The notes beneath the pieces were generated by a model that did no database searches, was not told the origin of the DNA, and saw nothing but the letters and a program-made list of their open reading frames with translations. From Sipunculus nudus (Eukaryota; Annelida; Sipuncula; Golfingiida; Sipunculidae): a stretch of DNA of 64,000 bases. A program made the translations under genes and the position numbers. The stretch covers positions 77,610,124 through 77,674,123 of the forward strand of contig CM049308.1 in NCBI GenBank assembly GCA_026874595.1. The letters are read 5' to 3'. This document shows, one piece after another, positions 11,181-23,621 of this stretch; within the stretch, counting starts at the first letter, position 1; each line of letters starts with the position of its first letter.

Positions 11181-11540
11181 CTGAAAGTAAACATTATAGC
11201 TTAATACTTTACTAAACATAATTTGTTAGCAGCACAAGTTAAACTCTCAATAGAATTCCTTGAATCACTTGTTTTTAAATTGTATACTTTTCTTAAATAA
11301 ATTAAAATCCCCAAGTGTAATTTGAAATATGAATGTGGAAAATTCAAAACCCCATTCTTCCAAATCTATTCAGAATGAAGTACAGACTTTCTCAATATAT
11401 TTCTTTAATAACAAATGTATGTGGGAACAAATGTCTTCGTCATTTCAAATTGTATAATAACAATAATGGATATGCAACAAATGAAAAACTTAAAAAGTTC
11501 TTAAGCTCAATATTATGCTTTAAATATAATGCATGCTTAC

Positions 11541-11747
11541 TATAGGAGGGTGTAGGGGCCTTGGTGGTCACAGTTACCATCCTCGAACCACATCTAGCCT
11601 CACACAGGGCTTTGGTGGTAAAGCGGTTGCTGTTACCGCCACAACCACCATATACAAACTCTTGGCACTGTCCATTCTCTTGATTGTAGTACCACCTTGG
11701 CATGTAGGCCTCACATTTCCCTGGCTCCGGCAGGAGGGAACACAGAT
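11541..11747 (-). CDS. PAPLN: papilin exon 27: Kunitz domain K11
   Basis: A 207-bp phase 1-1 exon. Six cysteines, FVYGGCGGNSNRF. The loop is GKC-E-AYM: P1 is Glu and the usual Pro before the Cys is Lys, so standard serine-protease inhibition is unlikely. The tail VTTKAPTPS shares TTKAP with the tail of K13, suggesting common origin. Confidence 0.95.
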
Positions 11748-12223
11748 CTGTGTACAGATAAAATATATAAAGTTATGTTAAACATGCATTCAGAGAATGA
11801 ATATCAACTGATTTCTTTTTCCATTGATCAGCAATCAAAGCCATGCCACCACTTTATATTTCACCTGAAGCTAGACTTACAGGGCAAAGTAATGTTTCCA
11901 TGAGTTTTTTCATCTGTACACCAGTGTCTATACATAAAAATTAATTTTAAATACACTTAATATCGCTTTAACTATTGAAACTTCAGTGGTTTTACAACAT
12001 TATCTGCTACTTTCAATATGGCTCTTTAGCTCTGCCACTTTCCATTTTTAACTTTAAACTTTATTTATTGAACACAGATTGAAGAGATAGTTATTTAATT
12101 TAATAACTAATTAAGTTATGCTCTTTTATCACACCCTCAGTTGGAAGGTAATTTTGATGTACCAACAGTTGCCAAGTGTGTGTCTTTTTATTCTTTTGAG
12201 AGGTTCAAGTAGATATCACTGTA

Positions 12224-12400
12224 CAGTGAAACCTGTGTTATGAGACTACCCAAGGGACTGTCCAAAAGTGGTCTTAATTCACGACTGGTCTTATTAGACA
12301 GGTCAGTTATAAGCAATATGAATGCTTTCTGTTCACCCAAAGGTGATCTTATGAATAGTTGGTCTTATAAGACAAGTGGCCTTTCAGACTGGTTCCACTG
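12224..12400. mobile_element. 177-bp MITE with CAGTG(A/G)AACC inverted ends and TA target site
   Basis: The left end is TA|CAGTGAAACC and the right end GGTTCCACTG|TA, giving 10-bp inverted ends with one mismatch and a TA duplication. This matches Tc1/mariner-pogo type non-autonomous elements. There is no coding capacity. Confidence 0.75.
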
Positions 12401-12502
12401 TATACTGCATATAAATTAACAGAACAAACCTCTTTAAGACTATATTTTTTTTTTTCCTTATTTTATCAGGGTAGATTTGTTTTTCTGCCTGTATGTACAA
12501 AC

Positions 12503-12667
12503 CTGTAACACATTCATCTTCACAAAGCTTCTTGGTCTTGAAACGGTTCTGGTTTCCATGGCAGCCTCCATAGATGAATGGTTTACATATCCCATCAAGT
12601 TTGTCAAAGTAATAACTCTTGATGTAAGCAAAGCATGGGCCAGGACTCTTTTGCAACATGCACTTGT
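12503..12667 (-). CDS. PAPLN: papilin exon 26: Kunitz domain K10
   Basis: A 165-bp phase 1-1 exon, among the shortest, with almost no linker. Six cysteines, FIYGGCHGNQNRF. The loop is GPC-F-AYI, P1 Phe, which predicts a chymotrypsin-like target. Donor ACAG|GTTTGT. Confidence 0.95.
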
Positions 12668-13022
12668 CTAGAGGAAAGTGGATAATATAAAGAATCATTT
12701 CATTAATCCTGCAAAAATAAAGAACCCTTGAGAAAAAAACAGGATTTTATTGAAAGAGCAAAAATTAATATCAAGAACTGGTACTCCTTATTTATTAGTG
12801 TAATAAATTATATAAAATTTCTCTGATTTTTTACATGCATAAATTGCAAACAGAATAATTTAATTATTCTTCTTAATCATCATAGAATCTCATACACTTT
12901 ATAAATAAGTTATCATGATTCAAAGCAAACATTCCAAGATTTTATCTTCTTACACATGCATTTAAATCATTGGATGTGGTGCTTGGTACACAGGAACAGT
13001 GTCAGATGTAACTAGTTCATAC

Positions 13023-13223
13023 CCATGGCAGCAGGTGGCAGTGTTGTAGCGGGATACATGTGCCTGCAAGTATCCTGACATTCAGTCAGGGTCTCAAAGC
13101 GGTTGGCATTGCCCTGGCAACCACCATAGATAAAAGGTTTGCACATCTTTGAAGACTGGTCAAAGTAATACTGCTGGACTGCAGCCTTGCATGGTCCCAC
13201 ATCCTTAGGCAGCTGGCATACAT
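13023..13223 (-). CDS. PAPLN: papilin exon 25: Kunitz domain K9
   Basis: A 201-bp phase 1-1 exon and apparent sister of K8. Six cysteines, FIYGGCQGNANRF. The loop is GPC-K-AAV, P1 Lys. The tail YPATTLPPAA is a Pro/Thr linker. Donor ATGG|GTATGA. Confidence 0.95.
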
Positions 13224-14409
13224 CTGAAGGATAGCGGATAGTAAGCACCGGGTAAAAGCAAAGCTAGCTGGGCCAGATAATTGGTAGGATTCAGAAACCT
13301 TGGAATTCAGTGATTGCATTATGTAATCAATGGAATTTTCAATGTCATACCATCTGATCTCCATGCAGTTATGAACATACCTTTATGAAAAGGATTATCA
13401 GTCCATGGTTGATTATTAATTTTTCACTGAATGTGGATGAGTGTATCCATATGATGACAACATTATGTTATTAAGCCTTCTGGATTTTCCATGTTCCTTT
13501 TGCACAGGTTAAGAAAAATCCAGAAGTCATATCACTGCCATATGATTATGAGCCACTGTTGAGGCTCTCTAATAATATCACTGTTTTGGCTCTGATTTAA
13601 ACCATGTACAATGTCTTGAAGACACATCAAGTGTTTATTAAATTAAGAATTCTTTCAGAAAAACACCCATCAGGGCCATCACAGGTTTCTCCTAAATATT
13701 CTCATTTTCTAGCCATGATCAGTTTGGAACTAGAATTTTGGAATGCTAATGCATGGTCAAATGCTATTGCTATACTAGCTGTTATCACATGTAGACAGCC
13801 ATTTTTGTCCTCTTTTTGTCTTTTCCATGAATACGCCTAAGTTTCCATGTGCACAGGACTCTACATTAACTTCTGAAAGTACCTGACCCACATGGATTTT
13901 TACCTGTCTCACAAAAATCAGTGATCACAATCACAATGTATGCTTCTCATGATTATTCTGCAACAATAAACGTGTTCAAATGTTTGTTTGTTTGTTATTA
14001 ATATTTCTCTTTATTATTTGTACAGATAAACATACAAGTAATTTAAGATAGCAATATTACAATATGATTTCATTTCTCTGAGAAAGGACATAATTACCTG
14101 AAGATCAGATAAGATTAAAAATTTTGAGTACAGGTTTATTTTGGGCAAGTAGGAGGCCACTTTGGTTGACCTACCACCATTATCTCTAACTTCTAACATG
14201 CCCTGGGCAAGGGGTTAACCAGTAATGTCGAGTCCTTAGTCAAGTGCATACAGTTTTATCTAAAACAATGTTACAGCAAGATCAAATTTGATCTATATGA
14301 TTACATGATAGATGAAAAGCATTAGGTAACAGTGAATGTCATCAAGACAAAAAGCAAGAAGCACATACAGAGCAAGCAGTAAAAAGCAGGAAGCGTCGTC
14401 AGAACCTAC

Positions 14410-14610
14410 CATTGAAAATCTGCGTTGGAGGCAAAGAAGGCATGAACTGTCCACATATCTCTATGCACTCCGCCAGAGTGCCAAAGCGGTTAGCATTTCC
14501 TTGGCAGCCTCCATAAGAGAAAGGCTTACATGAAGCTGACGTCATGTCAAAGTGGAACATCTGAATGACTGCTAGACAAGGTCCTGGGTCCTTTGGTAGG
14601 TGGCACATAT
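14410..14610 (-). CDS. PAPLN: papilin exon 24: Kunitz domain K8
   Basis: A 201-bp phase 1-1 exon. Six cysteines, FSYGGCQGNANRF. It is close to K9: LPKDxGPC, SCKPF/MCKPF, CQGNANRF and GTLAEC/ETLTEC match, and both exons are 201 bp. The loop differs: GPC-L-AVI here, so P1 is Leu (chymotrypsin or elastase type), against Lys in K9. Confidence 0.95.
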
Positions 14611-15386
14611 CTGAAGATTTTGCAAGCAAAGCAGAGCGTGCGCAAGTGCAAGGCATATAATACAGAAAAGCAGTGCATGTAAGCAGGGATTTACATAGCA
14701 AATTTTAAAGCATGCTGCCATCTGTTTACAAAAGGATGTTTATACAAAAGTTTGATAAGAGTAAATACACTGACAAAGGGAGAAACTTTGTTGGGTTTAA
14801 TTTGGCTGAACATGCAAGATAAAATTGACATAACTATATTATCAAATGACATATACATGTATATTGATAATTCACACTGGATACTGATGTATACAGAAAA
14901 TATTTGTTGTGTGATAATGATGTATACAGAAAATATTAGTGTTCATCAATAAAAACTGATTTTATACTGTTATAAATTTTCTTTTGAATCTGAAATGCCA
15001 CATATTTCTTTTATGAAGTTTATACTCTTCCATGCAATGACTCAGTACAGTTTCTGGTCTATGATACAAAGTATCAAATTATTACAAATTCAAAAATTCA
15101 TATAGAATACATTTCATGCAGTAAAATATTGTGTGAAATTCACTTATGTCAAGCACATCCTTGTGTAAAAACTTTAGTGTATTTGTTCCTGTAAAATTTA
15201 ATCAAATTAGTACCAAATTTTAGGTATTGTTTCCTGCAAAGTTTTGTTGACTTATTACCAAATTATCAGCAAAATTGTTTGTGTCAAAACATTACTAGTG
15301 TGTCTTTTAGACTTTGTAACAATGGGATATTACTGAATCTTTAACCTTAACCACTAACATTTTGGTTTATAACAATGCAGACAGAC

Positions 15387-15590
15387 CTGTGGGCACATGT
15401 CCAGATGGTGTCGTAGGCATCACCTGACCTTTACAGTTACTCTCACAGTCTTCTTGGGTCAAGAAGCGGTTGCCGTTACCTTGGCAACCACCATATAGGA
15501 ATTTTTTACAGACACCATTAGCAGCATCATAGTACCACCTTTCCAGTCTGCCACGACATGGGCCAGTATCCATAGCCTTCATGCAGCGAT
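15387..15590 (-). CDS. PAPLN: papilin exon 23: Kunitz domain K7
   Basis: A 204-bp phase 1-1 exon. Six cysteines, FLYGGCQGNGNRF. The loop is GPC-R-GRL, P1 Arg, P1' Gly. The tail VMPTTPSGHVPTG is a Thr/Pro linker, likely flexible and a possible O-glycan site. Confidence 0.95.
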
Positions 15591-15975
15591 CTGTCCAGAA
15601 TATTTAGATTTATTTAAATAATTATTTAGATTTCAATGCTGAGGCATTGCTGAATCATCTAAATCACAAAGATTGATTAATTCTTTAATGCTTGATTAAT
15701 TCTGGTGTTACTCTTTCCTATTTATTCTTTCATAAGAAAATACTAAGCATGGGTACTTCATTTGCACAAGAAATATACAGTAATGACTGGCAAGAATTCT
15801 CATATGAGAATACCTTACAAATTCATTAGATGTTTTAAGGTTCCTCCTTTGGAGTCAGAGGCCAGCCTTTACAGTTTTATTTTAAAAAAATATAATGAAA
15901 ATAACTGGATACATCCAACTCCAACTGATACTGTGACCTCTCTAAGGGCACTCTATCAGTCTTGCTTTAACGTAC

Positions 15976-16173
15976 CTGGACCAGGGGTTGTGGGTGCCTC
16001 CTTCAGGAGATGACGACAAGCTTTCTGGCATTCTTCTACAGAATCGTACTGATTCTGGTTTCCACCGCATCCTCCAAACAGGAACGGTTTACACATCCCG
16101 TCCTTGCTGTCAAAATACACCTTCTGGATGGCTGCCTTGCATGGTCCTATAGCCTTGGGCAAGGTGCAGATAT
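15976..16173 (-). CDS. PAPLN: papilin exon 22: Kunitz domain K6
   Basis: A 198-bp phase 1-1 exon. Six cysteines, but the core is FLFGGCGGNQNQY, with Phe for Tyr before GGC and QY replacing the common RF/NF. The loop is GPC-K-AAI, P1 Lys. A tail KEAPTTPGPG forms a Pro/Thr linker to the next domain. Overall it resembles K8 and K9 (KPF-core and a 'K/Q-A-A-[IV]' loop). Confidence 0.95.
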
Positions 16174-16308
16174 CTGAAAGTTAAAATTAATACACATTCA
16201 TTACAAATATGATCGAAAGTGAAATCTTGAAATTAGAATGGTTGCATTTCAAGGTGGGGGAGTGACATCTGATATAGAGAGCAAAAAATAAAGGGACCTT
16301 CAACTAGT

Positions 16309-16868
16309 GGCCCATGGGCCATGACGCTCAGCTGAATTCAAGGAATGTTGAACAATAAGCAAAATGACTGCCAGAGTGCAGACAAATCATGAATTTTGTG
16401 AAGAGTCCTAAGAAATAGGTTTCATTGGGCTTTTGGACAGATGACAACTTCATTTGAAGGTCTCATAAATAGAAAGAAAAATGCGTAAAAATTTGGAAAA
16501 AAAATACAGGTAGTGCCACCAGTCTGCAGGAACTGATGAAACACTCCATGATCAATATATATCCCAAGAATCATAGCTATCAAGGCATTAGTTATTCAGA
16601 TACTGGAGCTTTTGTTTGTATCAAATTTTTAATTATTCTTGGGGGTATTTACAAGCCCCATAGCTCGAAGGATATGGGTAACAGAGACCTAATTTCAGGT
16701 TTCCAAGGAGATTTTTCATGGACCTCCCAGAATGTCAAGTTTGAAGATTCCAGGTCCAGACGTTACGATTTGTGCCCTGTTAACGGACGGCTGGATGACA
16801 GGATGACCGGACGGACGACGGACAAAGGGTGATCGCTATAGCTCAGATAACTTTCAGTCAGCTGAGCT
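16309..16868. mobile_element. short copy of family B element (5' palindrome, one core, 3' hairpin)
   Basis: It opens with the palindrome GGCCCATGGGCC then ATGACGCTCAGCTGA, has one core with GTGCCACCAGTCTGCAGG, a GACGGACGACGGAC tract, and ends in a hairpin whose arms are AGCTCAGATAAC and GTCAGCTGAGCT. The same ends bound the 6.1-kb element at 23907-30018. Confidence 0.8.
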
Positions 16869-17679
16869 AAAAAGTGGTTGTTATTTTGAGGTGGTTGCTA
16901 AACCATGGAGGTAGTTAAGTGAGGTTTTACTGTAAATGAATATAAAGGACTGATATGGTTGAGACAAAATAAAACAAAATATGGTATAACTCATTTGGAG
17001 CTCAGCAAACACTTAAGATATATAGTGAAGCGCCTGGCATTTACTAAGTGGTTAAAAATACAATATTATAAATAAAAATGGTAATTTGACATTTTACTTA
17101 GTCACAATGAGATGTCCAAGCTGACACTGATGTCTTGAATTAGATAATAATGATGCATGAGTTATGCTACGCAAGTGAAAAGCTAAAATATCATTTATAT
17201 ATATGTGAAATGTGATGATAAGAGTATATGTAATGCCATCAGTTTACATTAAGAATTTTTTACACGGGAAGGGACAGTGAAATTTTAAATAAAACCTTAA
17301 AATTGCATATAATATCCACCTATATAATATACAATATAAAAACTACCTATTTCAGATCATCAGACTCCAGATTAATGGTTAAGCTTTTCAATAATTCATA
17401 TATAAAATGAATGAACAAATGACTGAATGAATGAATGAAGTGCAATAATTATGGTTTATACACCATGATACACTAAAATCTATATAAGTTTTCTTGTTTC
17501 ATTTATTAATATAATTCTATTACATAATTTATTAATATACAAAAATCATAATGAAGTCTTCATAGAACAAACCACTTAAACCAAGCTTCACTTGAATTCA
17601 AGGATGCAGGATATAAAGCTCTGGTGTGCAGGTGTGCGAGTTACAATCTAGATATAATGTACAAGCCTGACAGACTTAC
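16869..17679. other. intron between exons 21 and 22, part beyond the short family B copy
   Basis: 16869-16936 resembles the right half of a CAGTGAAACC-type MITE (ending GAGGTTTTACTG). The rest is A+T-rich with a TGAATGAATGAATGAA run near 17420. Confidence 0.5.
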
Positions 17680-17856
17680 CTAGAGGAGGTTTAGCATTAC
17701 ACTGTTGTCTACAAGCCAATTCAGTCTCAAACCGGTTGTCATTCCCTCCACACCCACCATAGGTGAACATCTTACAGTAGCCAGTGTTGGCATCATGGTA
17801 CCAGCGCTGTTGTATGGCCTGGCAGGGTCCAGAATCCTGGGGCATGCTGCATGGAT
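17680..17856 (-). CDS. PAPLN: papilin exon 21: Kunitz domain K5
   Basis: A 177-bp phase 1-1 exon, donor CTAG|GTAAGT. Six cysteines, FTYGGCGGNDNRF. The loop is GPC-Q-AIQ; Gln at P1 is unusual and predicts weak or altered protease inhibition. Family knowledge gives Lys/Arg at this site in classic inhibitors. Confidence 0.95.
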   Translation of the reverse strand: MHAACPRILDPARPYNSAGTMMPTLATVRCSPMVGVEGMTTGLRLNWLVDNSVMLNLL

Positions 17857-20800
17857 CTGTTTGAGAACAAGGACCGTCAGAGCACATGGAGAGCAAACTC
17901 ATACAGTTTAACAGTCCACATGGGGTCACCATTTTTACTGTATAGTTGGTCACCTTCCTTGATCTAATAAGAGTGACAGTCCTCAGGTCAGCAGAAGTAG
18001 TAATAATTCAAAATGAAATAATATATGTAGATTCCAATGAAACTGTTTTTAATTCCTTAATAAGTCTTCCTAGTAATTCTATGTGGTTAAATTTGTAATA
18101 TCAATGCAAGTCTATAAGCTTGAGTGAAGTTCAACCCTTCATAAAGTCTTCTGCTGGTGCATACAGCTGTCAGCTTTTTCAACTTTACACATATCCACTC
18201 ACATGCCACAGATGAGAAAGTTTCACTCAAGGCTCATTCAAATAAATCCAAAATCCAGTGTGCTGATTTGCAATATTTTCAGCAGAGAACTTCAACCACA
18301 TCCCTCAAGGCTTTTTTTCTGCCATGCAGCCACATGGGTCAACTCCTATGGCCCAGAATCCAGACAGGAAATATCAGACAGGAATATCTCAGTTTTCTCA
18401 TCAATGTACTTGCACAATTAATCACCACCTATGAGGTATCATCAATCACTATCCCTAACACTGGGGCAAACTTTTTTCACGTTAGAAGACAATTATCCCA
18501 GAAAAAAAGATCTCCCCCTTCTGCCTCAGGTAATGTATACTGGAAGGTACTGAAGCTGGAGAACCTCTGTGTTACTGGAGAACATTTACTGCACCAATGA
18601 CCAAGGAGCTGACCAATATATAGCCGACTACAGCTGGTCTATGTTACAGGCTTAGTTGGTTTATCGGTAAGAAAACACCTCCGCTCGGGTTTATTAGCAC
18701 AGAAAACATAGCCCCCACCTTACTGATAGCATGGTTGTGTCTATAAGATACAGATAACTTCTGGATCACATGCTGCTGATTATGATATCAAAAGACATCT
18801 CACCAGCTGTTAGCAGGGGGGTAACAGAGACCCAGAATCAGGGCAGGAGGAATCACCCTGGGATGAAAGGTCACGAAACCACAGGGGGAGTTAACCTAAC
18901 ACAACAAATGATTGCATAAATTGTTAATTGTCAATTTAAAATATACCCCCTGTGAGATATGGAAGGACCTGACATGTTAATCCCCATGATTACTTCAAGA
19001 ACAAACATTTATGTTTTCGTCAAATTTAAATTAAATTACTACAGGTACATATCTCTGGATATTTAATTAAGAGACAGAACTAATACCCTTTTTCTCTACC
19101 TTCAATTGTCAAATAACTGAGGTCTCATCAAGTTCTATTTCTCATGATGCATCATTTAGTTATTATTTTTTTTTTTGGTCATTCTGTCAAACTAATTTGC
19201 ATGCATGCATATAGCAGCTCTACGATAAACCTTTATGACACAAAGATATTTAAAGAGTAAAAGACTCAGGTACTTAAGCTAACATGTTAACCCACTATCT
19301 GTTGAAGAGATATAATTATATATGCCAGCCACTTATCCCCTCACTGGTCATCACCTCAGCTTTCATCTTCTGACCTATGGTCTTCTTGTCCATTTATTCC
19401 CTAGGTTTTCATCACCACAAGCAGGCTCCACACAGAACTGTAAACCTTGTGCACTGACCATATTTCTTGTAAGGTTAATCTTAAGTAGTTGATGGACTTT
19501 TAGTGTAAATGTCAACAATCAATATTTTGTTGGGTGTATACATTCTGCCATATGTTCTAACAATCAATATTTTGTGGGGTTCCTACATTCTGTCGTATAT
19601 GTTCTAGGGTCAGACTTGTACTGATTTTGTGATACTTCTAATTCCTGTTACTTAGATAACATACTAATGCTTGAAATTTTCTTTACTTCTTTAAAGAATA
19701 ACATGTGATGTTAAATGATCTTATGTTTACCTGATGACATTAGGAATATCTCCAAGTTATTTATTTATACTTTTCATCCCATATGTCCTATCTAAAGTAG
19801 ACATTTTACCACAGTGAACATACATATTAAATGCTTTACAAGAAACAAATGATTAAATTATTTAAATAAAGTGTATGGTAAATGATAACTAATGATAAAA
19901 ATCATCACTTATGGTATACCCATGTTAAAATAAATTTCACACAAAATAAACCAGATATATATGACTGCTGATCATGTCATATCAAGCCTACAAGTATCAC
20001 ATTTTCACAGTAATAGGGAAAGTCAATGAAATACTAATTAATTTCTAAAGTGATGAAAATAAGTCCAATGAGACAAGGTGAAATTTGTTGTTTTTTTTGA
20101 CAACTCAAACATTAAAAATGCATATACTGCATAATTTATCACATCTTACATCTGGTATGACTTGCAACATTTTGCAAAGCTGTTCATTCACAAAAAGCCA
20201 CACATTTTCACTGATAAACAGACCCAGATCATTCATACTATATACCACAGTTGTATAGGTTAACCACAATGAATGTGGCAGAGGAGGGGAACCTTCAGTG
20301 GAATACCACCAAGACACTATATATGAGGATGCAGGAGCGATTGTTCCCAGATTCACATATGTAGGTAATAGGGCTTGACAGGGTTCCACCGGGAATCCCC
20401 AGCCAATAATTAGTGTCTGTCACTTGCTGTTATTTTTATCCACTAACCTGCCGGCTCACATGGAGTTTCTCCAGGAACACCTGGGGTTTATTATCAGTCA
20501 GGAATCTGATCTTTCATCATGGTTTCTTAACCAGACAACTTAATTAAATGATCTCAGGTTTAAACTGCGGGCAGGGTTACTGCCATAATGGCCACCATGA
20601 GATCACAATGGTCAGTGAATTTAGTAGGCCAAACACATCATGATTATTAATGTGAAATCATAATTGTTATCGCATTATATATAATCTTGATAATAAACAA
20701 AATACTGTTATGTGGTAAGAGGTGTTAATATCTATTATAAATAATTACTGATTTTAACGCAATATTTTGGTACACATAAGATCAGTTACCAGTTCAGCAG

Positions 20801-21814
20801 ATGGAAAGATAGATAGAGCGACAGAGAGAAATGATAATAGCCTAAATTGGTGTACCAACGCATTGTCTACCATTGTAAAACAGGTGTTTGGATTCCGACC
20901 TCCATATGTCGGTTAGCATATAGGTTAAGAAAAGAAGCTGATAAATGAGTATTTTAATGGACATAAATTCTGAATGCAGACAACCAGTGATTACTATAGA
21001 CTGGTATATAATTGTTATAGCCATGTGAACGTAAAACTTAATCAAGTAAGCCAAAATAGATTCTGGTATTATAGGCATCAGCAGAAGCCAGGTTTAGATC
21101 TGGATGACAGTGTAAAATGATATAAAAGTCAAAGGTACGGTGAATACCGGCCTACGCATAAGGCAGTAATTTAGGACAGGAAAACAGTACCAAAAGTGAG
21201 TCAGTAAGTAGCTGGGTCACATAGAATCGATTAGGAAACAAATAGGTACCCTGAATTTGTCAGTGACAGGAATATAATGATATTACATGAGTTTTAGGTA
21301 AAACAAGGAAAAAGTTTGTGCATAGGCGAAAGCCGAAGCCATATATGGTTATCTAAACATTCAGGTATGTCATAATGACACACATCCAATATCCAAAAAA
21401 AAAAAAAATGTACAAAAGCTTTAAAATTACTAAAGAAAACATGTGTTACAACGGGGAATTAGGGGAGTTCCTCCCTGGCCATAACACAGTCACACGGTGC
21501 GTCAGGTGAATAACTGAGACAGTCCAAGTTGGATGTTGTGCTGTTTTATTTCCAGTTGTCTTGGTTTACATGTTGATGATGGCGTGGGTCTGTCTGCCAG
21601 TTCCCAGCCCAATACAGGTTTTTGTATCAGTATTACTACGTCACAAACCTTTACATCATCTTACACTTTTTCTATTGGATAATATGTCAGCAAACATGTG
21701 ACACCTGTACCTCATCTGCTGTTATACAAAACTAATTTGACTGACTATACAGGGAGTTAATTCACCAAGTTTACCCTCCCAAGGAAGAGGCAAGTCACCA
21801 CATTTTTCAATGCT
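17857..21814. other. long intron between exons 20 and 21, 5' part
   Basis: No exon is supported. An open frame on the plus strand at 18157-18600 has no recognisable family. A weak Kunitz-like remnant lies at 20330-20400 (see findings). Confidence 0.55.
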
Positions 21815-22617
21815 CTGGTTTAACTGCTGCCTATGTTCATAGCTTTCAATTTATTTGGTTAAATTGCTGCCCAAGTTATAGCTTTCAATCTATTTGGTTT
21901 AACTGCTGCCTAGGTTCAGAGCTTTCAATTTATCTGGTTTAACTTCTGCCTAGGTTCATAGCTTCCAATTTATATGGTTTAACTGCTGCCTAGGTTCATA
22001 GCTTTCAATTTATATGGTTTACCTGCTGCCTAGGTTCATAGCTTTCAATTTATTTGGTTTAAATGCTGCCTAGATCAAATAGCTTTCAATCTATTTGGTT
22101 TAACTGCTGCCTAGGTTCATAGCTTTCAATTTATTTGGTTTAACTTCTGCCTAGGTTCATAGCTTCCAATTTATATGGTTTAACTACTGCCTAGGTTCAT
22201 AGCTTTCAATTTATTTGGTTTAACTGCTGCCTAGAATAATAGCTTTCAATTTATTTGGTTTAACTGCTGCCTAGGTTCATAGCTTTCAATTTATTTGGTT
22301 TAACTTCTGCCTAGGTTCATAGCTTCCAATTTATATGGTTTAACTACTGCCTAGGTTCATAGCTTTCAATTTATTTGGTTTAACTGCTGCCTAGAATAAT
22401 AGCTTTCAATTTATTTGGTTTAACTGCTGCCTAGGTTCATAGCTTTCAATTTATTTGGTTTAACTTCTGCCTAGGTTCATAGCTTCCAATTTATATGGTT
22501 TAACTTCTGCCTAGGTTCATAGCTTTCAATTTATATGGTTTAACTGCTGCCTAGAATAATAGCTTTCAGTTTATTTGGTTTAACTGCTGCCTAGGTTCAT
22601 AGCTTTCAGTTTATTTA
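21815..22617. repeat. 40-bp minisatellite, about 20 copies, with 160-bp higher-order period
   Basis: The unit is close to ATAGCTTTCAATTTATTTGG plus TTTAACTGCTGCCTAGGTTC. Variant units (CTTCTGCC, CTACTGCC, CCTAGAATAA) recur every four copies between about 22080 and 22560, giving a 160-bp higher-order period. It lies in the intron between exons 20 and 21. Confidence 0.92.
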
Positions 22618-23050
22618 TGCACCAGATGGTGGGTTGGAGTCCACTAGAATAAATTATGCCCATGATGCAACTTTCAATGAATGTAAAGACCATTTCATTC
22701 AAGAAGCAACATGCCCTAAAACATCCAGCCATTGAGCACAGAAACAAGTCAGCCTTTCTTGGCCAAACATACTTGGGATGGCAAGACACTGATGCTCAGG
22801 TAACCCTTCAATTTCCCACTTTTTCTAAATGGAACTTGCCACTTTGACAGGTTAACTGATAAAACATATACAACAACCTGCCGATCAGCTCAACTAATTA
22901 GTGAACATGTATCGCACACTCAGCCTTTGTTGCATCAATGCAATCTGACTGCTCAAAATTTTGTCTGGACCTCTCAATTACAAGCTCAAGAGACAAAGCA
23001 AAACAATAACTGTGGTGTTGATAAAGCACTGTTTAAAGATTGTAGTTTAC

Positions 23051-23224
23051 CTTTAGCCATGAATTCTTTGCATGTATCCTCACACTCCTCTTGGCTGGGG
23101 AAGCGGTTAGAGTTGCCTTTACAACCTCCGTACATGAAGTCTTCACACTTTTCACTCTCCATGTTGAAATACCAGCGCTTGATTGCTGCTTTACAGGGAC
23201 CAACCTCTTTTGTCATGTTGCATA
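23051..23224 (-). CDS. PAPLN: papilin exon 20: Kunitz domain K4
   Basis: A 174-bp phase 1-1 exon beginning directly at CNMTKEVGPC. Six cysteines, FMYGGCKGNSNRF. The loop is GPC-K-AAI, P1 Lys. Only 220 bp of intron separate it from K3, the shortest intron between Kunitz exons. Confidence 0.95.
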
Positions 23225-23261
23225 CTACAAACCACAAAAAGTTTTAAAATTTCTAAATTAT

Positions 23262-23291
23262 ATATTAATATATATATATATATATATATAA
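23262..23291. repeat. (AT)n microsatellite in the intron between exons 19 and 20
   Basis: A run of about 15 TA dinucleotides starting 38 bp from the acceptor side of exon 20. Confidence 0.9.
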
Positions 23292-23444
23292 ATAAAATAT
23301 TTAATTTTCAAAACCTTTACTTCCTTTCAATGGTTAATTATTTCTTATCAAAACAAAACATATTTGCAATGATCTGGAAGGAGTGAATGAAGCATATTTA
23401 GAGCAAACATTCTTCACATATCACACCGCATCTGAAGTACTTAC

Positions 23445-23621
23445 TTTGCTCTGGTGGTAGTCTGCATCTTTCATTACAAGCAGCTTTAGTTTCAAAATTA
23501 TTCTCGTTGCCTAGACAACCTCCATATATGAATTCTTTGCAGACTCCTGAGCTCTTCTCATAATACCAGCGTGGGAAGGCTCCTCTGCAGGGACCTTGCT
23601 GCCTTGGTTGGCTGCACACAT
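23445..23621 (-). CDS. PAPLN: papilin exon 19: Kunitz domain K3
   Basis: A 177-bp phase 1-1 exon, acceptor ATTGCAG and donor CAAA|GTAAGT. Six cysteines, FIYGGCLGNENNF. The loop is GPC-R-GAF, P1 Arg and P1' Gly, a good trypsin-inhibitor loop. It lies after the 6.1-kb repetitive element in transcript order. Confidence 0.95.

Larger units (their letters stand above)
9018..16301. other. introns among exons 22 to 31
   Basis: The intervals 9018-9855, 10087-10449, 10654-11012, 11181-11540, 11748-12223, 12668-13022, 13224-14409, 14611-15386 and 15591-15975 hold A+T-rich intron sequence. I see no further Kunitz exon on either strand. The only identified insertion is the MITE at 12224-12400. Confidence 0.6.

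Noticed and set aside
18157-18600. 147-codon plus-strand open frame
   Set aside because: No recognisable domain, inside a minus-strand intron, with no supporting splice or start context.
21815-22617. Regular 40-bp repeats that could be mistaken for a CRISPR array
   Set aside because: There are no unique spacers; the units are contiguous and diverge gradually as in a minisatellite, in a eukaryotic intron.
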